Shown: positions 26,801 to 35,125, numbered from the stretch's first letter. The stretch: 64,000 nucleotides of DNA from Candidatus Schekmanbacteria bacterium (GCA_016188575.1 JACPHN010000092.1:12676-76675), one strand, 5' to 3'. Made by a program: numbers and translations. Notes: generated from the sequence alone by a model not told the origin.

Positions 26801-27276
26801 TGCAGCGGCGGGTTGTCAGCTTTGGCCGGTCGCGAGGAGGTGAGCAGTGGACCTATCCTTATCGCGCTCTCAACGGCCCCTTCGTCGTGCTGGCGGACGA
26901 GCACGCCGGCTCCGATGGCGATATCTTCCCGAAGGCGGTCCAGCTCCTGGGCCTGGCGCCGGTGATCGGCACGCGAACGTGGGGCGGAGTCATCGGGATT
27001 CGCGCTGACAAGCCTTTGGTGGACGGCGGAATGCTGACGCAACCCGAATACGCGAGCTGGTACCCGGACGGGGGGTGGATCGTGGAAAACCAGGGAGTAA
27101 AGCCCGACGTCGAGGTCGTGAACCTTCCTCAGGACGTCGCGCGCGGCGTCGACGCCCAGCTCGACCGGGGCATCGCCGAGCTCGATCGCCTGCGCGAGCA
27201 GCACCCACCACTGCGTCCGGCGTTCGGACCGGAGCCCATCAAGACCCGGGAGACGTTCCGCGGCGAGCTGAAATAG
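23884..27276 (+). CDS. Exported Tricorn-type protease (S41)
   Basis: The ATG at 23884 begins a signal peptide (LLLAILSPALWVAVAAAAE), giving 1130 residues, slightly longer than the roughly 1070 of archaeal Tricorn. The order is a six- then seven-bladed propeller (TolB/WD-like strands such as SPDGATIAFSGSYDGNVDVYVV), a Tricorn C1 domain, a PDZ domain (about EVTTGLLGAELRREGGYYRVARI) and a C2 catalytic domain. Catalytic elements are visible: Ser-His in ATSHTYVWG, nucleophile Ser in DEHAGSDGD, and the distal Glu in the region before the C-terminus. An acidic/Lys-rich linker (GDKDEADDENKEGSAGSGK) and a Gly/Lys-rich one (KGGSKGGGKGSDDDDS) are insertions. It should degrade peptides in the periplasm or outside the cell. 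Confidence 0.92.
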   Translation: MCHRIPHPARLLLAILSPALWVAVAAAAEPPYLRYPDLHGNRLVLNTGGDLWITDLEPGATARRLTSHAGDEVYPCFSPDGATIAFSGSYDGNVDVYVVGADGGEPRRLTWHPSPDGVVGWLPDGRVLFRSRREEPHGSFELFAIAASGGDPERLPIGWAARLAADPESGLWAFTRLTRERNTWKRYRGGTNENIWVGHPDRGDFRQITSFDGIDAFPMWHAGRIWFLNDRGGSANLWSMDPTGGDAVRHTQHEEWDVRYPNMSPDGRIVYMLGGDIWLYSPESGDSRKLAVDIPDDRILVRRRYPDPDRFVTSFAVSPDGDRLLLEVRGDLFSVPAKKGVTLPLTSTSGARERGASYDAKGERAVYITDQTGEEAIAIRDAFGRGEPTVVKAAAQSGWHFPPRWSPDARHLAFSDQTQTLYIVPSAGGAATTVDHSEQAEIRDYAWSPDGRWLAYSKLDRRSFSAVYIFDTRDGKRHRITGEATSDAAPEWDPKGRYLYFLGDRTINPLLGERDFEEIDVHTTRPYLLLLRRDVPNPLTPRRGLPGEGDKDEADDENKEGSAGSGKRDKASKAEPTPAPPAPVDIELDGLASRVVELPVDPGKYQSLAANSKRLFFLSVPVHGIADDNDLPRGEIKPERTLLAFTLDEPEKGAVTVAGGIADFRLASNGKKLVTMGKRGVFHVVEADKDGAAGGGKGGSKGGGKGSDDDDSVDLGNVVLEVEPRAEWRQMFQEAWRHMRDFHWEPTLGGLDWQAMRAQYGNLLPRISNRDELGDLIGELIGELATSHTYVWGGDSGVEPHEVTTGLLGAELRREGGYYRVARILRGDPADRVRSPLDEPGSQVAEGEYLLAVNNRPFAAGTSYLAALANLAKHPTLLSVSSRPSLEGARTVVVVPVADDGPLRYADWVRRNREYVGERSHGKYGYVHIPDMGADGLVAFETWFYPQLDKEGLVVDARWNGGGFVSQLVLARLQRRVVSFGRSRGGEQWTYPYRALNGPFVVLADEHAGSDGDIFPKAVQLLGLAPVIGTRTWGGVIGIRADKPLVDGGMLTQPEYASWYPDGGWIVENQGVKPDVEVVNLPQDVARGVDAQLDRGIAELDRLREQHPPLRPAFGPEPIKTRETFRGELK

Positions 27277-27292
27277 AAGCTCTGGAGCTTCT
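27275..27292 (+). terminator. Hairpin overlapping the Tricorn stop codon
   Basis: AGAAGCTC and GAGCTTCT form a perfect 8-bp stem with a two-base loop, starting within the stop codon. The T-run is missing. A weak promoter for the next gene follows (GTGACC 27295-27300, TACACT 27319-27324, spacer 18), so the hairpin plausibly separates two transcripts. Confidence 0.4.
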
Positions 27293-27342
27293 GCGTGACC
27301 TCGAGCGCAAAGAGATGATACACTGCGCATGAGGGGTCTTCC

Positions 27343-30300
27343 ATGGCTTTCAGCACGTACGATCAGGAACTGGACGCGTTTGCGGATCAACGGTCGCCCG
27401 TGCCGGGTCTGCCGTACCATAGTGCGCATCGCCGGGCCACTCTCCCGGTCGCGATCGATGGATACCGGATAACGCGCGAGCTTGGCCGGGGCGGCGCCTG
27501 TGTGGTGTATTTGGTGAAGGATGATGTGGGCAATCCGTTCGCCTTGAAGATCCCGTACCCGGCGGCGAAGAAGCCTCGCACGATTGGCCGGCTCCTCGAA
27601 CGTGAAGTGAGGCTCCAGCAAGCGCTGGATCATCCCGGCATCGCGAAAATCGTGCTCGTGGGCGCGGTTGGCGAGCTCCCGTACCTGCTGCTCGAATACG
27701 CGGATGGTGGCGACCTGGCGCACCTGTGGGAGCATCGCAAGGCGATGCGCACGACGGGGGAACGGATCATCGAGGCGCTGAAGCTGCTCGACCAGGTCGC
27801 GGGCGCGATCGCATACGCCCACGAGCACGGCGTCCTCCACCGCGACATCAAGGCGCGAAACATCCTGGTAGTGGGCGGCGAGCTCAAGGTGAGCGACTTC
27901 GGTCTTGCGGTGGCGATGGCTGGAGACGAGGTGATGCACTCACGCACGGCGACGCGAGACAGGATGGGCACGCTCGGGTACATGGCGCCGGAGCTGGAGA
28001 TCAGCGCCAAGAACGCGACGGTGGCATCGGACGTGTATGCGCTGGGGGCGATGGTGTACTGGATGGTGACAGATGTGGTGCCATGGGCGGACGACCCGGA
28101 CTGGTCGCACCGCCCGCTGCTGAGCACGCTGCTGGGTGAGCACGCGGAGTCGCGCGTGCACGCAGTGGTCGAGGAGACTTTCCTGGGGTGGATCGCGGAG
28201 AAACCCCAACGTCGACCGGCCAGCGTGGCGGTCATGCGGGAGCAGATCGCGACGCTGTTGCGTCTCGGGACAGCGGGTGTGCTGCGGAGCAACTCGGCGT
28301 CGGCGTCGATGCTGGCGGAACCGGTCGCGACGCCGGAAATGCCGATCGTCGCGGCCAGGTCCGAACGCCAGGTCCAGGTGAGAACAGACCCGCGGGTGAT
28401 CCTGGTGCCGGAGCTCGTGGCACACCGTGGTCGGATCGGGCCGGTAGCGGTGGAATCGTTCATTGGGCAGGGCGGCTTCGGGCAAGTGTTCCGCGGACAG
28501 TGGCAGGGCCAGCAAGTTGCGGTCAAGCTCGTGCCCGAGACCGACGACCGCGCCGCCGCACGGTTCCGTGACGAGATGCGCACGCTGTCGAGCTTCCAGC
28601 ACCCCAACATCGTCCGCATGCTCGACGTCGTCCACGACCCCGACCTCGGCGCCGTCGGACTCGTCATGGAGTATCTGCCGCACACCCTCACGGATTGGTT
28701 ACAAAACGCCTCCGCTTCGTTCGACGAGCGCGTTGAAATGGTCTGTCGGATCGCCAGTGGCCTGGACTATCTTCATTCCGCGGGCATGTTTCACTTCGAT
28801 CTGAAGCCGGACAACATCCTCGTGCGAGAGGACGGGAGTCCGGCCATTGCCGACTTTGGTCTTGCCGCACGAGCCAGGGATGCTGCGCGGCATGGTGGAA
28901 CCGTTACTTACATGGCGCCTGAGATGCTGGCACGGGTGCGGTCTGACTTGGCCGAGCGTTATCCGGACTTGGCCACGGCGCCGCTCGATGAACGCGCGGA
29001 TCTGTTCGGGCTCGGCGCGATCGCCTTTGAGATCTTCACAGGGCGCACGCCCTTCGTCGCCGACGATTGGGCGATGCGCTTCGCGTGGCGCGCGGATCTG
29101 GAAGCCGCCATCGGTGTACCGTTCGATGTGCAGCCCACGATTTTCCGCCTCTTGTCCTCCCAGCCGAGCGCACGACCGCGCAGTGCCGTCGAGGTCGTGG
29201 CGGCCTTGCGACCTGATGAACCGTATCCGACCCAGGCCGAAGCCCTGCGTCGGTGTCATCGCCCACCGCGCACCGACACGGCGGATGCTTGGCTGCGCAC
29301 GCTTGCTTCCGATGTCGCGACGACCGTCGCGCCCGCGACCGTGCTGTTGCAGGGGCCGCGTTGGAGCGGCCGAACCCGGCTCTTGAGTGACCTTGTCGAC
29401 CTGCTGCGCCTGGAACATGGCCTGTCCGCGGTTTGGGTTGACAGCGACATCGAGGGCGCGTCGATTCTCGCCGTCGATGATTTCGATTGCCTGGAGCCAG
29501 CGCGGCTCGATGCCCTGGCGAGCCATCGCGGCGTGTTGCTGGGGGCGATAGCACATGATCCGGACGTCTCGCGTCTTGAGACCCACGGGAGCACCGTGCG
29601 CATCATACCGTTGCCCGCGTTCGACACGCGTGATGCCGCAGGCTTGCTCAGCGCGCTCTTGGGGCGAGTCGAGATGCTGGAGCAAACCGCCGCGCATCTC
29701 GTACGCGAGTCGGGAAGCCGCCCCGGCCTGTTCATGAGCCTACTACGTGGACTGATAAAAATCGGCGCCGTGACGCTGACGCCTACACCGTCCTGGAACG
29801 TCGATCTTGACCGTCTCGATGAAGCGACCGCGCGCCAGGCTAGCATGGTCGAGGCGCATCGGCAGTTGTTGGCAAATGTCGATGCCGACGGGCTGCGTTT
29901 GTTGGGCTACCTGGCCTGCGCAAACGCGTCCATTGCGGTTGGTGTGCTGGCCAGGCTGCTTGCAAGGTCCGAGGGCGAGGTGCGCGAGCTCGCCAGGCAA
30001 CAGCAGGCATGGGTGTCGGAGCCTCAGCATGGTGCGCTGGCACTTTACAATGGTTTTGTCCGGCTCCTGCTTCGACAGACGGCGCCAGCCGGGGTCTCGA
30101 TGCGGGCGTTTGCGATGGAAATCGAGCCCACGAACCCGCACGAGGCCTGGCGGATCTGGCTTCGCGATACGGACGACCTGGCGCGAACGCAGGCGGGACG
30201 ACTCGGGGCGCTTCTGGTCCAAGACGATTGGAACGTCCCCGAGCTGTCACCCTATGCCACGCGAGATCTCGTGGAGCGCATGGAGGCCAACGCCTTGTGG

Positions 30301-31749
30301 TTGAGCAACCGCGATCGCGCCCTGGGCCTCGTGCAACTTGCCTGTGCCGTGCGCCGCATCGTGGGCATGAAAGCGCGCGGCGTGGCGACCATGTTGGCGC
30401 CGGCAGTGGAAATCGCAGCCGGGCTCGGTGATCCTGAGCTCGAAGCTGCGGTGATGGCCGCTCGGGCTCTGTGCGAGGAAGAAACGCCGGCAGCGGAGCG
30501 GATCGCCTGTGCGTTGCGCTGTCAGCAGCTCGCGGAGACATGCGGCCAAGCGAACCTGCGTTTTCTTGGCCAGCTTGCTGAAGGCAAGGTGCGTTGTTAC
30601 CACACGGCCGATGCGGATGCGGCGGAAGCGGCATTCCAGGCGCGCTGGCTGGCGTTTGGGGAGGTGTGGAGGCTGCCGCCGGGCATTCTGTACGAGCTCT
30701 TTGTCTTTGCTTCCCGTCACGTGCTTGCCGGTGCGATCCTCGTGCACGTACAGCAGTGCTGTGCCAACCAGGCGGCAAGCGCTTCACGGCCATATCTGAG
30801 ACTTGCGCTTCTCGAGCTCGAAGCTGCCGTTGCTCGTGCGCGCTTGCAGTTTGCCCCAGCGAGCGAGAAATACGCGCTCATTTCGGCAGAGTCCCTGCGG
30901 CTGCGCATGATGGCCGCGTGGCCGATCGCATCCAACGCTGCCTCTGGCATGGCGGCGTTTACAGGAAACATGAGCACGGCCCTGCGACATGCCAATGCGG
31001 TGATGCGCAGCGGCATCGACCTGGGACGGCGGCGGGCATCCCACTTGATGCAGCTCGCTGAATTTCACCGGCTTTGTGGACGGTATTCCCAGGCGCTCGC
31101 TTTTGTGAACGCGGCCGTGGCGGCTGCGGACCCCCGTTTCCGAGCCAACCACCTGGCGGTGCGGTGTTTGCTGCTCACCGATCTTGGCATGGATACTCGC
31201 GAGGAGCTCGCGGACGTGCTCGCGCAAGCGCAGACCGAGGATAACCGTTGCCTGGTCCGTTTCGCACTGGCCCGCGCGTGGTTGGCCCAAGGGCAAACCA
31301 GGGAAGCCGATGAGTGGGGACGGCAGTGCGTTGAAAGCAAGGTGGGTCCTGGTTCCGATTTACGGCATACAGCTCACACGGTAGCGGCGCGCGCGGCAGC
31401 GCGGTGTTACCTCGAAACAGCGGATGGCCTACACCGGCGGCGCGCGCTCGCGTACTTGAACGAAGTGCCCCGCGATTGCCATCGCTGGACGCCGGTTCGC
31501 TTGCTCGTTGAAGCGCGCGTCGCCGACACCTCAGCCGAAAGCACTGCATTCGCGAGAGAAGCCCTCGATGTTGCCTTGCGCACGGGGATGTACGCCTTCG
31601 CCCTCGAAGCTATCGCTCTGTTGCAGGAAAGTGCGACAGCATGCGAATATGACGGCTTGGTCGATCGCTTATTGCAATTGTGTTTAGAAGGTCTCAGTGA
31701 TACAATGAAGCAAAGTTTCATGAACCACTGGAGAAACTTATGCGTTTGA
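27343..31749 (+). CDS. Tandem-kinase signalling ATPase: Ser/Thr kinase, second kinase, NTPase module, helical repeats
   Basis: 1468 residues; ATG with GAGGGG six bases upstream. Kinase domain 1 (about 40-300) is intact: Gly loop ELGRGGACVV, Lys 69, HRDIKARN (166-173), DFG (185-187). Kinase domain 2 (about 366-620) has Lys 395 and DFG (504-506), but the catalytic loop reads HFDLKPDN (484-491), Arg of HRD being Phe. Next comes a P-loop-like segment GPRWSGRT (671-678; Arg in place of the usual Lys) and a Walker B-like ILAVDDFD, then about 700 residues of alpha-helical, TPR-like repeats. There is no membrane helix, so it is cytoplasmic. PknK/STAND-type proteins share kinase-NTPase-TPR order; a second kinase is unusual. 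It overlaps the next gene by 10 bases. Confidence 0.9.
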   Translation: MAFSTYDQELDAFADQRSPVPGLPYHSAHRRATLPVAIDGYRITRELGRGGACVVYLVKDDVGNPFALKIPYPAAKKPRTIGRLLEREVRLQQALDHPGIAKIVLVGAVGELPYLLLEYADGGDLAHLWEHRKAMRTTGERIIEALKLLDQVAGAIAYAHEHGVLHRDIKARNILVVGGELKVSDFGLAVAMAGDEVMHSRTATRDRMGTLGYMAPELEISAKNATVASDVYALGAMVYWMVTDVVPWADDPDWSHRPLLSTLLGEHAESRVHAVVEETFLGWIAEKPQRRPASVAVMREQIATLLRLGTAGVLRSNSASASMLAEPVATPEMPIVAARSERQVQVRTDPRVILVPELVAHRGRIGPVAVESFIGQGGFGQVFRGQWQGQQVAVKLVPETDDRAAARFRDEMRTLSSFQHPNIVRMLDVVHDPDLGAVGLVMEYLPHTLTDWLQNASASFDERVEMVCRIASGLDYLHSAGMFHFDLKPDNILVREDGSPAIADFGLAARARDAARHGGTVTYMAPEMLARVRSDLAERYPDLATAPLDERADLFGLGAIAFEIFTGRTPFVADDWAMRFAWRADLEAAIGVPFDVQPTIFRLLSSQPSARPRSAVEVVAALRPDEPYPTQAEALRRCHRPPRTDTADAWLRTLASDVATTVAPATVLLQGPRWSGRTRLLSDLVDLLRLEHGLSAVWVDSDIEGASILAVDDFDCLEPARLDALASHRGVLLGAIAHDPDVSRLETHGSTVRIIPLPAFDTRDAAGLLSALLGRVEMLEQTAAHLVRESGSRPGLFMSLLRGLIKIGAVTLTPTPSWNVDLDRLDEATARQASMVEAHRQLLANVDADGLRLLGYLACANASIAVGVLARLLARSEGEVRELARQQQAWVSEPQHGALALYNGFVRLLLRQTAPAGVSMRAFAMEIEPTNPHEAWRIWLRDTDDLARTQAGRLGALLVQDDWNVPELSPYATRDLVERMEANALWLSNRDRALGLVQLACAVRRIVGMKARGVATMLAPAVEIAAGLGDPELEAAVMAARALCEEETPAAERIACALRCQQLAETCGQANLRFLGQLAEGKVRCYHTADADAAEAAFQARWLAFGEVWRLPPGILYELFVFASRHVLAGAILVHVQQCCANQAASASRPYLRLALLELEAAVARARLQFAPASEKYALISAESLRLRMMAAWPIASNAASGMAAFTGNMSTALRHANAVMRSGIDLGRRRASHLMQLAEFHRLCGRYSQALAFVNAAVAAADPRFRANHLAVRCLLLTDLGMDTREELADVLAQAQTEDNRCLVRFALARAWLAQGQTREADEWGRQCVESKVGPGSDLRHTAHTVAARAAARCYLETADGLHRRRALAYLNEVPRDCHRWTPVRLLVEARVADTSAESTAFAREALDVALRTGMYAFALEAIALLQESATACEYDGLVDRLLQLCLEGLSDTMKQSFMNHWRNLCV

Positions 31750-33140
31750 AGTGGACCATTCTATACGCGCTCGTGCTGTTGTCCGCCGGCAGAGCCAATG
31801 CCACCGGCTCGGTGACCGCCGAGGCCGATCAACTTCTCGGTATTGCTCAGTTGCGCGCCGAAACCGGTCTGACCGGCAAAGGCGTAAAGGTGGCGGTCAT
31901 TGGTCCAGGCATCACGGATTGGCAAGAACGCGTTGCGAGCGGCGATCTTCCATCGGATCTTTGGCTGATCGATGACTACGCGGGAACGGATTACCGAACG
32001 CTTGGCGTCATCGAGACCATTCACGACCTGGCGCCGGAGGCCACGTTGATGTTCGGTGCTCTGGTAAATGCACTCGGGGCGGTTCCCCAAGCTCTGGCTG
32101 CGGGCGCCGACATCATTGTTGCGACGGATGATGTGCCATTCTTGTCCGTTTTCGAGGACGAACCGCGTAACAAAGCATTTCAGGACGCTGCGCAGGGAGG
32201 CACTTTGGTGATCGCGCCGGCGGGGAACTTCGGCGTTGGCCACTACCGGGGCACGTTCAAGGATGCTGGCGACAATCATCACGACTTCGGAAGTGGAGTA
32301 ACACGCATTCCGATCACAGTGCCGGCGCTGCGCGAGCCCGTCATTAACCTTAACTGGGCTGAAGACGTTTACACCAACGCGTTCAGCAATTACGTCTTAC
32401 GCGTCTATACAGCTACTGGCGAGTGGATTGGGGATTACGGAGGTGCCGGGGCTTTTGCCAGCGTAGCTGTTCAGTATGCCGATCAAACTAACGATTACGG
32501 CTTGCTGCTGAGTGTCTGGCGAGAGCCTGGTGCGCCGGACTTGCCATTTGATTTGTTTGTCCAAGGCTGGCCGTGGCCAGTTTCAGCAGATCCACCGCAA
32601 CTGGATGCGTTGTACCAAGTCGCACGCGGTTCAATTGCTGGCATTGGTGCGTTGCCGGAGGTGTTTACCGTAGGCGCTCTCGATCAAACAAAGGTTATCG
32701 ATGTACCCAACAATATATATGCCATACGGGATTATTCGAGCCATGGACCTGCCGAAGTGTTATTGGCGTCACCTGTGAATCGACAGAAACCAGATCTCAT
32801 GGCTCCTGACTGCCAAACGGGTTACGGCGGAACGCCTTGGTGCGGCGCTGCGATTAGCGCAGGTGTCGTTGGTGGCGTCGCAGCGCTTCTCCAGCAAAAG
32901 TACCATTTCGAGCGCACGATCGACATGAAGCAGCAGCTCACGAGTACCGCAGACGATCTCGGCGCGACGGGATACGACTACGAAACGGGGTACGGGCAAA
33001 TTAATCCAAGAGCTGCGCTCACGGATCCGCTGGTACCAGTTCGGCCAGTTGCTTTATTTGTTCTTCTGGTATTATTCGTCGTACTATTTCCTCACGTTAA
33101 ACCCAAATTTTTCGTATCTGATATCAAGCAGCTCATTTGA
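31740..33140 (+). CDS. Catalytically dead subtilisin-fold protein with C-terminal membrane anchor
   Basis: 466 residues with a signal peptide (WTILYALVLLSAGRANA) and a C-terminal hydrophobic segment (about 436-450). The S8 scaffold is clear: KGVKVAVI (47-54), HDLAPEA (95-101), APAGNFG with the oxyanion Asn 163, PDLMAPD (351-357), GGVAALLQQ (378-386) and the closing GYGQINPRAAL. All three triad residues are replaced: Asp by Gly 55 (VAVIGPG), His by Arg 86 (nine residues before HDLAP), and Ser by Ala 371 (GAAISAG in place of GTSxAAP). It is therefore probably a binding or receptor protein on the cell surface. The start overlaps the tandem-kinase gene; the base composition is visibly more AT-rich. 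Confidence 0.85.
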   Translation: MRLKWTILYALVLLSAGRANATGSVTAEADQLLGIAQLRAETGLTGKGVKVAVIGPGITDWQERVASGDLPSDLWLIDDYAGTDYRTLGVIETIHDLAPEATLMFGALVNALGAVPQALAAGADIIVATDDVPFLSVFEDEPRNKAFQDAAQGGTLVIAPAGNFGVGHYRGTFKDAGDNHHDFGSGVTRIPITVPALREPVINLNWAEDVYTNAFSNYVLRVYTATGEWIGDYGGAGAFASVAVQYADQTNDYGLLLSVWREPGAPDLPFDLFVQGWPWPVSADPPQLDALYQVARGSIAGIGALPEVFTVGALDQTKVIDVPNNIYAIRDYSSHGPAEVLLASPVNRQKPDLMAPDCQTGYGGTPWCGAAISAGVVGGVAALLQQKYHFERTIDMKQQLTSTADDLGATGYDYETGYGQINPRAALTDPLVPVRPVALFVLLVLFVVLFPHVKPKFFVSDIKQLI

Positions 33141-34055
33141 TATCAGGGTGACGCGCTGTTGGATATTAAGGTCAGTACCAATACATGCCGCTGTTATTGG
33201 ATTGCCATACTGGTCCAGTTTAGGACAATCGGGATATGGGTCGTTTTCCCATTCCGTGCATGACCGTACAGTCCACCCGGCGACAGATTTACCCGTTGTT
33301 TGCCATGTAAACGTGAGTTGGTCCCACAGCTTTGGATTCACAGGATCGATGTGGAAAACGTGGTAGTTGGCGTGAAGCTGCCCGCATTGCGTTTGCGTTT
33401 CATCGCTGCACATTTGGTCCGGATTGTCGTACGGTCCTTCAAATGGTAACTTTACCGTATAGCCGCTCGATCCAAGAAAATTCTCGAAGCCGAACGGTGT
33501 CGTCACGTTTGGATATTCCGGGCTGCTGAAGCTAGAAGCCCTGTACGCGAGCATGCGATATCGTGCATTCGAAATCCCAGGCCTCAGGACCACGTCGATT
33601 GTAAGAGAAGATTGGCTAGCACGCCGCACCGCGAACCCTAGTTTTGCGGCGTACGTGTGGTTGAAAACCCACTTGATTCCGTCCCAAGCATCGCACGAAT
33701 GATCTGCTGTAACTTTCCCCGCGATCACAAAGTAAGGCTTTGTGCTACTATACTGCGTACCTGTTAGCTTTACATACCCGAAGTTGTCCGTAGTATAGGC
33801 TCCCTTGTAGGACGCGTGATCGTACACGAGCACTGGGCAGCCGACGCAGGCTTGGCTTCCATCCACCACCCGAACAGTTGCGATCGAGGAAACGGCCATC
33901 GTGGAAACGTCGGTCGTCCGGCTGGCCTGGGTGGCCATGTTCTGTTCGACCTTGGTCCGCCGAGCCAAATGCTCCCACTTCCCAGGCACCAACGCGTCTG
34001 CCTGTCCCGCTGTCCATGCCATGAACAGCGCTACCATTGCCGCCAACTTCTTCAC
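33084..34055 (-). CDS. Secreted protein with Ig-like (carboxypeptidase-regulatory-like) domain, unknown function
   Basis: A GTG at 34055 with GGAGG seven bases upstream gives 323 residues with a signal peptide (VKKLAAMVALFMAWTAGQADA). Residues about 58-105 (SIATVRVVDGSQACVGCPVLVYD then TTDNFGYVKLTG) look like a carboxypeptidase regulatory-like beta sandwich with a CVGC pair. The rest is beta-rich, with paired cysteines and a His-containing segment (HANYHVFHIDP); I recognise no enzyme family. The start overlaps the upstream gene (GTGA). Its last 57 bases overlap the 3' end of the dead subtilase gene on the other strand. AT content is higher than in the surrounding DNA. Confidence 0.7.
   Translation of the reverse strand: MKKLAAMVALFMAWTAGQADALVPGKWEHLARRTKVEQNMATQASRTTDVSTMAVSSIATVRVVDGSQACVGCPVLVYDHASYKGAYTTDNFGYVKLTGTQYSSTKPYFVIAGKVTADHSCDAWDGIKWVFNHTYAAKLGFAVRRASQSSLTIDVVLRPGISNARYRMLAYRASSFSSPEYPNVTTPFGFENFLGSSGYTVKLPFEGPYDNPDQMCSDETQTQCGQLHANYHVFHIDPVNPKLWDQLTFTWQTTGKSVAGWTVRSCTEWENDPYPDCPKLDQYGNPITAACIGTDLNIQQRVTLISNELLDIRYEKFGFNVRK
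33118..33146. terminator. Perfect inverted repeat at the convergent overlap
   Basis: CTGATATCAA and TTGATATCAG are perfect 10-base arms around a nine-base loop. The element covers the stop codon of the dead subtilase gene and lies within the last codons of the opposing gene. It is AT-rich and lacks a T-run; it could act as a bidirectional terminator or a protein-binding palindrome. Confidence 0.4.
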
Positions 34056-34858
34056 TTGCCATCCTCCGTTGTGATGCGACGTGCCAGGGCGATGAGGTCT
34101 GCCGCTCTGGCGGGTTCGATCCGCCCCAAGAACTGGGCGGCGTTGATGATGATCCCCGGATCCTCTGGAGACGCTTGCAAATGCGTCTCCCAAATGGCGA
34201 TTGCCTGCTCATAGTCCTGCACGCCGTCACTTTCGATCAGCGAGGCGAAGCTCGTACCCGCGATAGGCAACTGTGGGAAGCGCTCGAACAATTCCAATAT
34301 ATGCGCGTTTCGGCGCGTCCATCGCGGCATTTCGCTGTCCGCGTGGGCGGCGTAATAACCGAGAGCGCGAATGCGTGGAGCAGGATCGTCTGGTTTGGCG
34401 CCGATCGCGGCTTCTTCGGCGCGGAACGTCGCGGCGTCCATCCGGGCGCCTTCGCTGGCGATGGCCTCGAAGCGTTCGCGCTCGTCGCGCTGCAGCTCGT
34501 ACGCCGCAAGCAAGACTTGTTCGAGGATCGCGGCATCGCGCTGCCGCTCGTTGTGAGCACGGATGTTCGGGTCTTCCTCGATGGCATCAGGCGCGGCCAC
34601 CGGATGGTCTGTACTGCGCGTGGCTGGATGTGCTGGTGCCACGGATGTCGCCGGAGCCAGGGCGCGGCTCTCGAGGCCAGTCTTCAGTTGGCGTGCGGGG
34701 CTCTCGGGGAGCTCCGCGGATGCGCGGACCGACTGGAGGCGCTGAGGTTGGGCATCCGGGACTGCCTGGATCCCGTGGGGGGCCATCCAGTGGATCGCTC
34801 CGAGGATGACGGCGATGGCGGTGGTGAGGCTGGCGATGGCAAGGCGTGGGTATGACAT
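34052..34858 (-). CDS. Membrane-anchored helical (TPR-like) protein
   Basis: 268 residues from ATG 34858 (ribosome-binding site weak). One N-terminal transmembrane segment (LAIASLTTAIAVILGAIHWMA) is followed by a low-complexity spacer and an alpha-helical domain; the C-terminal part resembles a TPR hairpin (DYEQAIAIWETHLQASPEDPGIIINAAQFL). The topology suggests a periplasmic helical scaffold tethered to the inner membrane. The gene is coupled by GTGA to the secreted Ig-like protein, so the two are likely partners. I do not recognise the family. Confidence 0.65.
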   Translation of the reverse strand: MSYPRLAIASLTTAIAVILGAIHWMAPHGIQAVPDAQPQRLQSVRASAELPESPARQLKTGLESRALAPATSVAPAHPATRSTDHPVAAPDAIEEDPNIRAHNERQRDAAILEQVLLAAYELQRDERERFEAIASEGARMDAATFRAEEAAIGAKPDDPAPRIRALGYYAAHADSEMPRWTRRNAHILELFERFPQLPIAGTSFASLIESDGVQDYEQAIAIWETHLQASPEDPGIIINAAQFLGRIEPARAADLIALARRITTEDGK

Positions 34859-35080
34859 GCTGGTGTCAAGATGCAAGAATCATGCCCTTGTTATCATCCC
34901 AATCCATGCCTCTATTGCGCGGCTGTCTTCCAAGTATGGCAACCGCCACGTGTGATGTCAAGGTTACACCTGGACACGGATGTCCCATATCTTGGTCTAT
35001 CCATCCAAGAACGGCGCCGGGGCCTAGCGCGGACCGAATCGCGGCCCGGCGTTTTCCCCGGCACCAGAAAAGTCCAGGAA

Positions 35081-35119
35081 GAAACTCACGTTGCGAGGTC
35101 GTCCGTTTCATCCGGCGCG
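35081..35119. repeat. 39-bp inverted long repeat, left copy
   Basis: This 39-base word matches the reverse complement of 51704-51742 at 37 of 39 positions (differences at the 9th and 14th bases). Its core includes GAGGTCGTCCGTTTCATCCG. It lies in the 310-base gap 34859-35168, next to a palindromic C/G element; the rest of the gap shows no convincing ORF. Confidence 0.85.
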
Positions 35120-35125
35120 GGGTGC

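Noticed and set aside
34100-34130. tRNA-like GGTTCGATCC word
   Set aside because: It lies inside the anchored helical protein gene, and no cloverleaf can be drawn around it.
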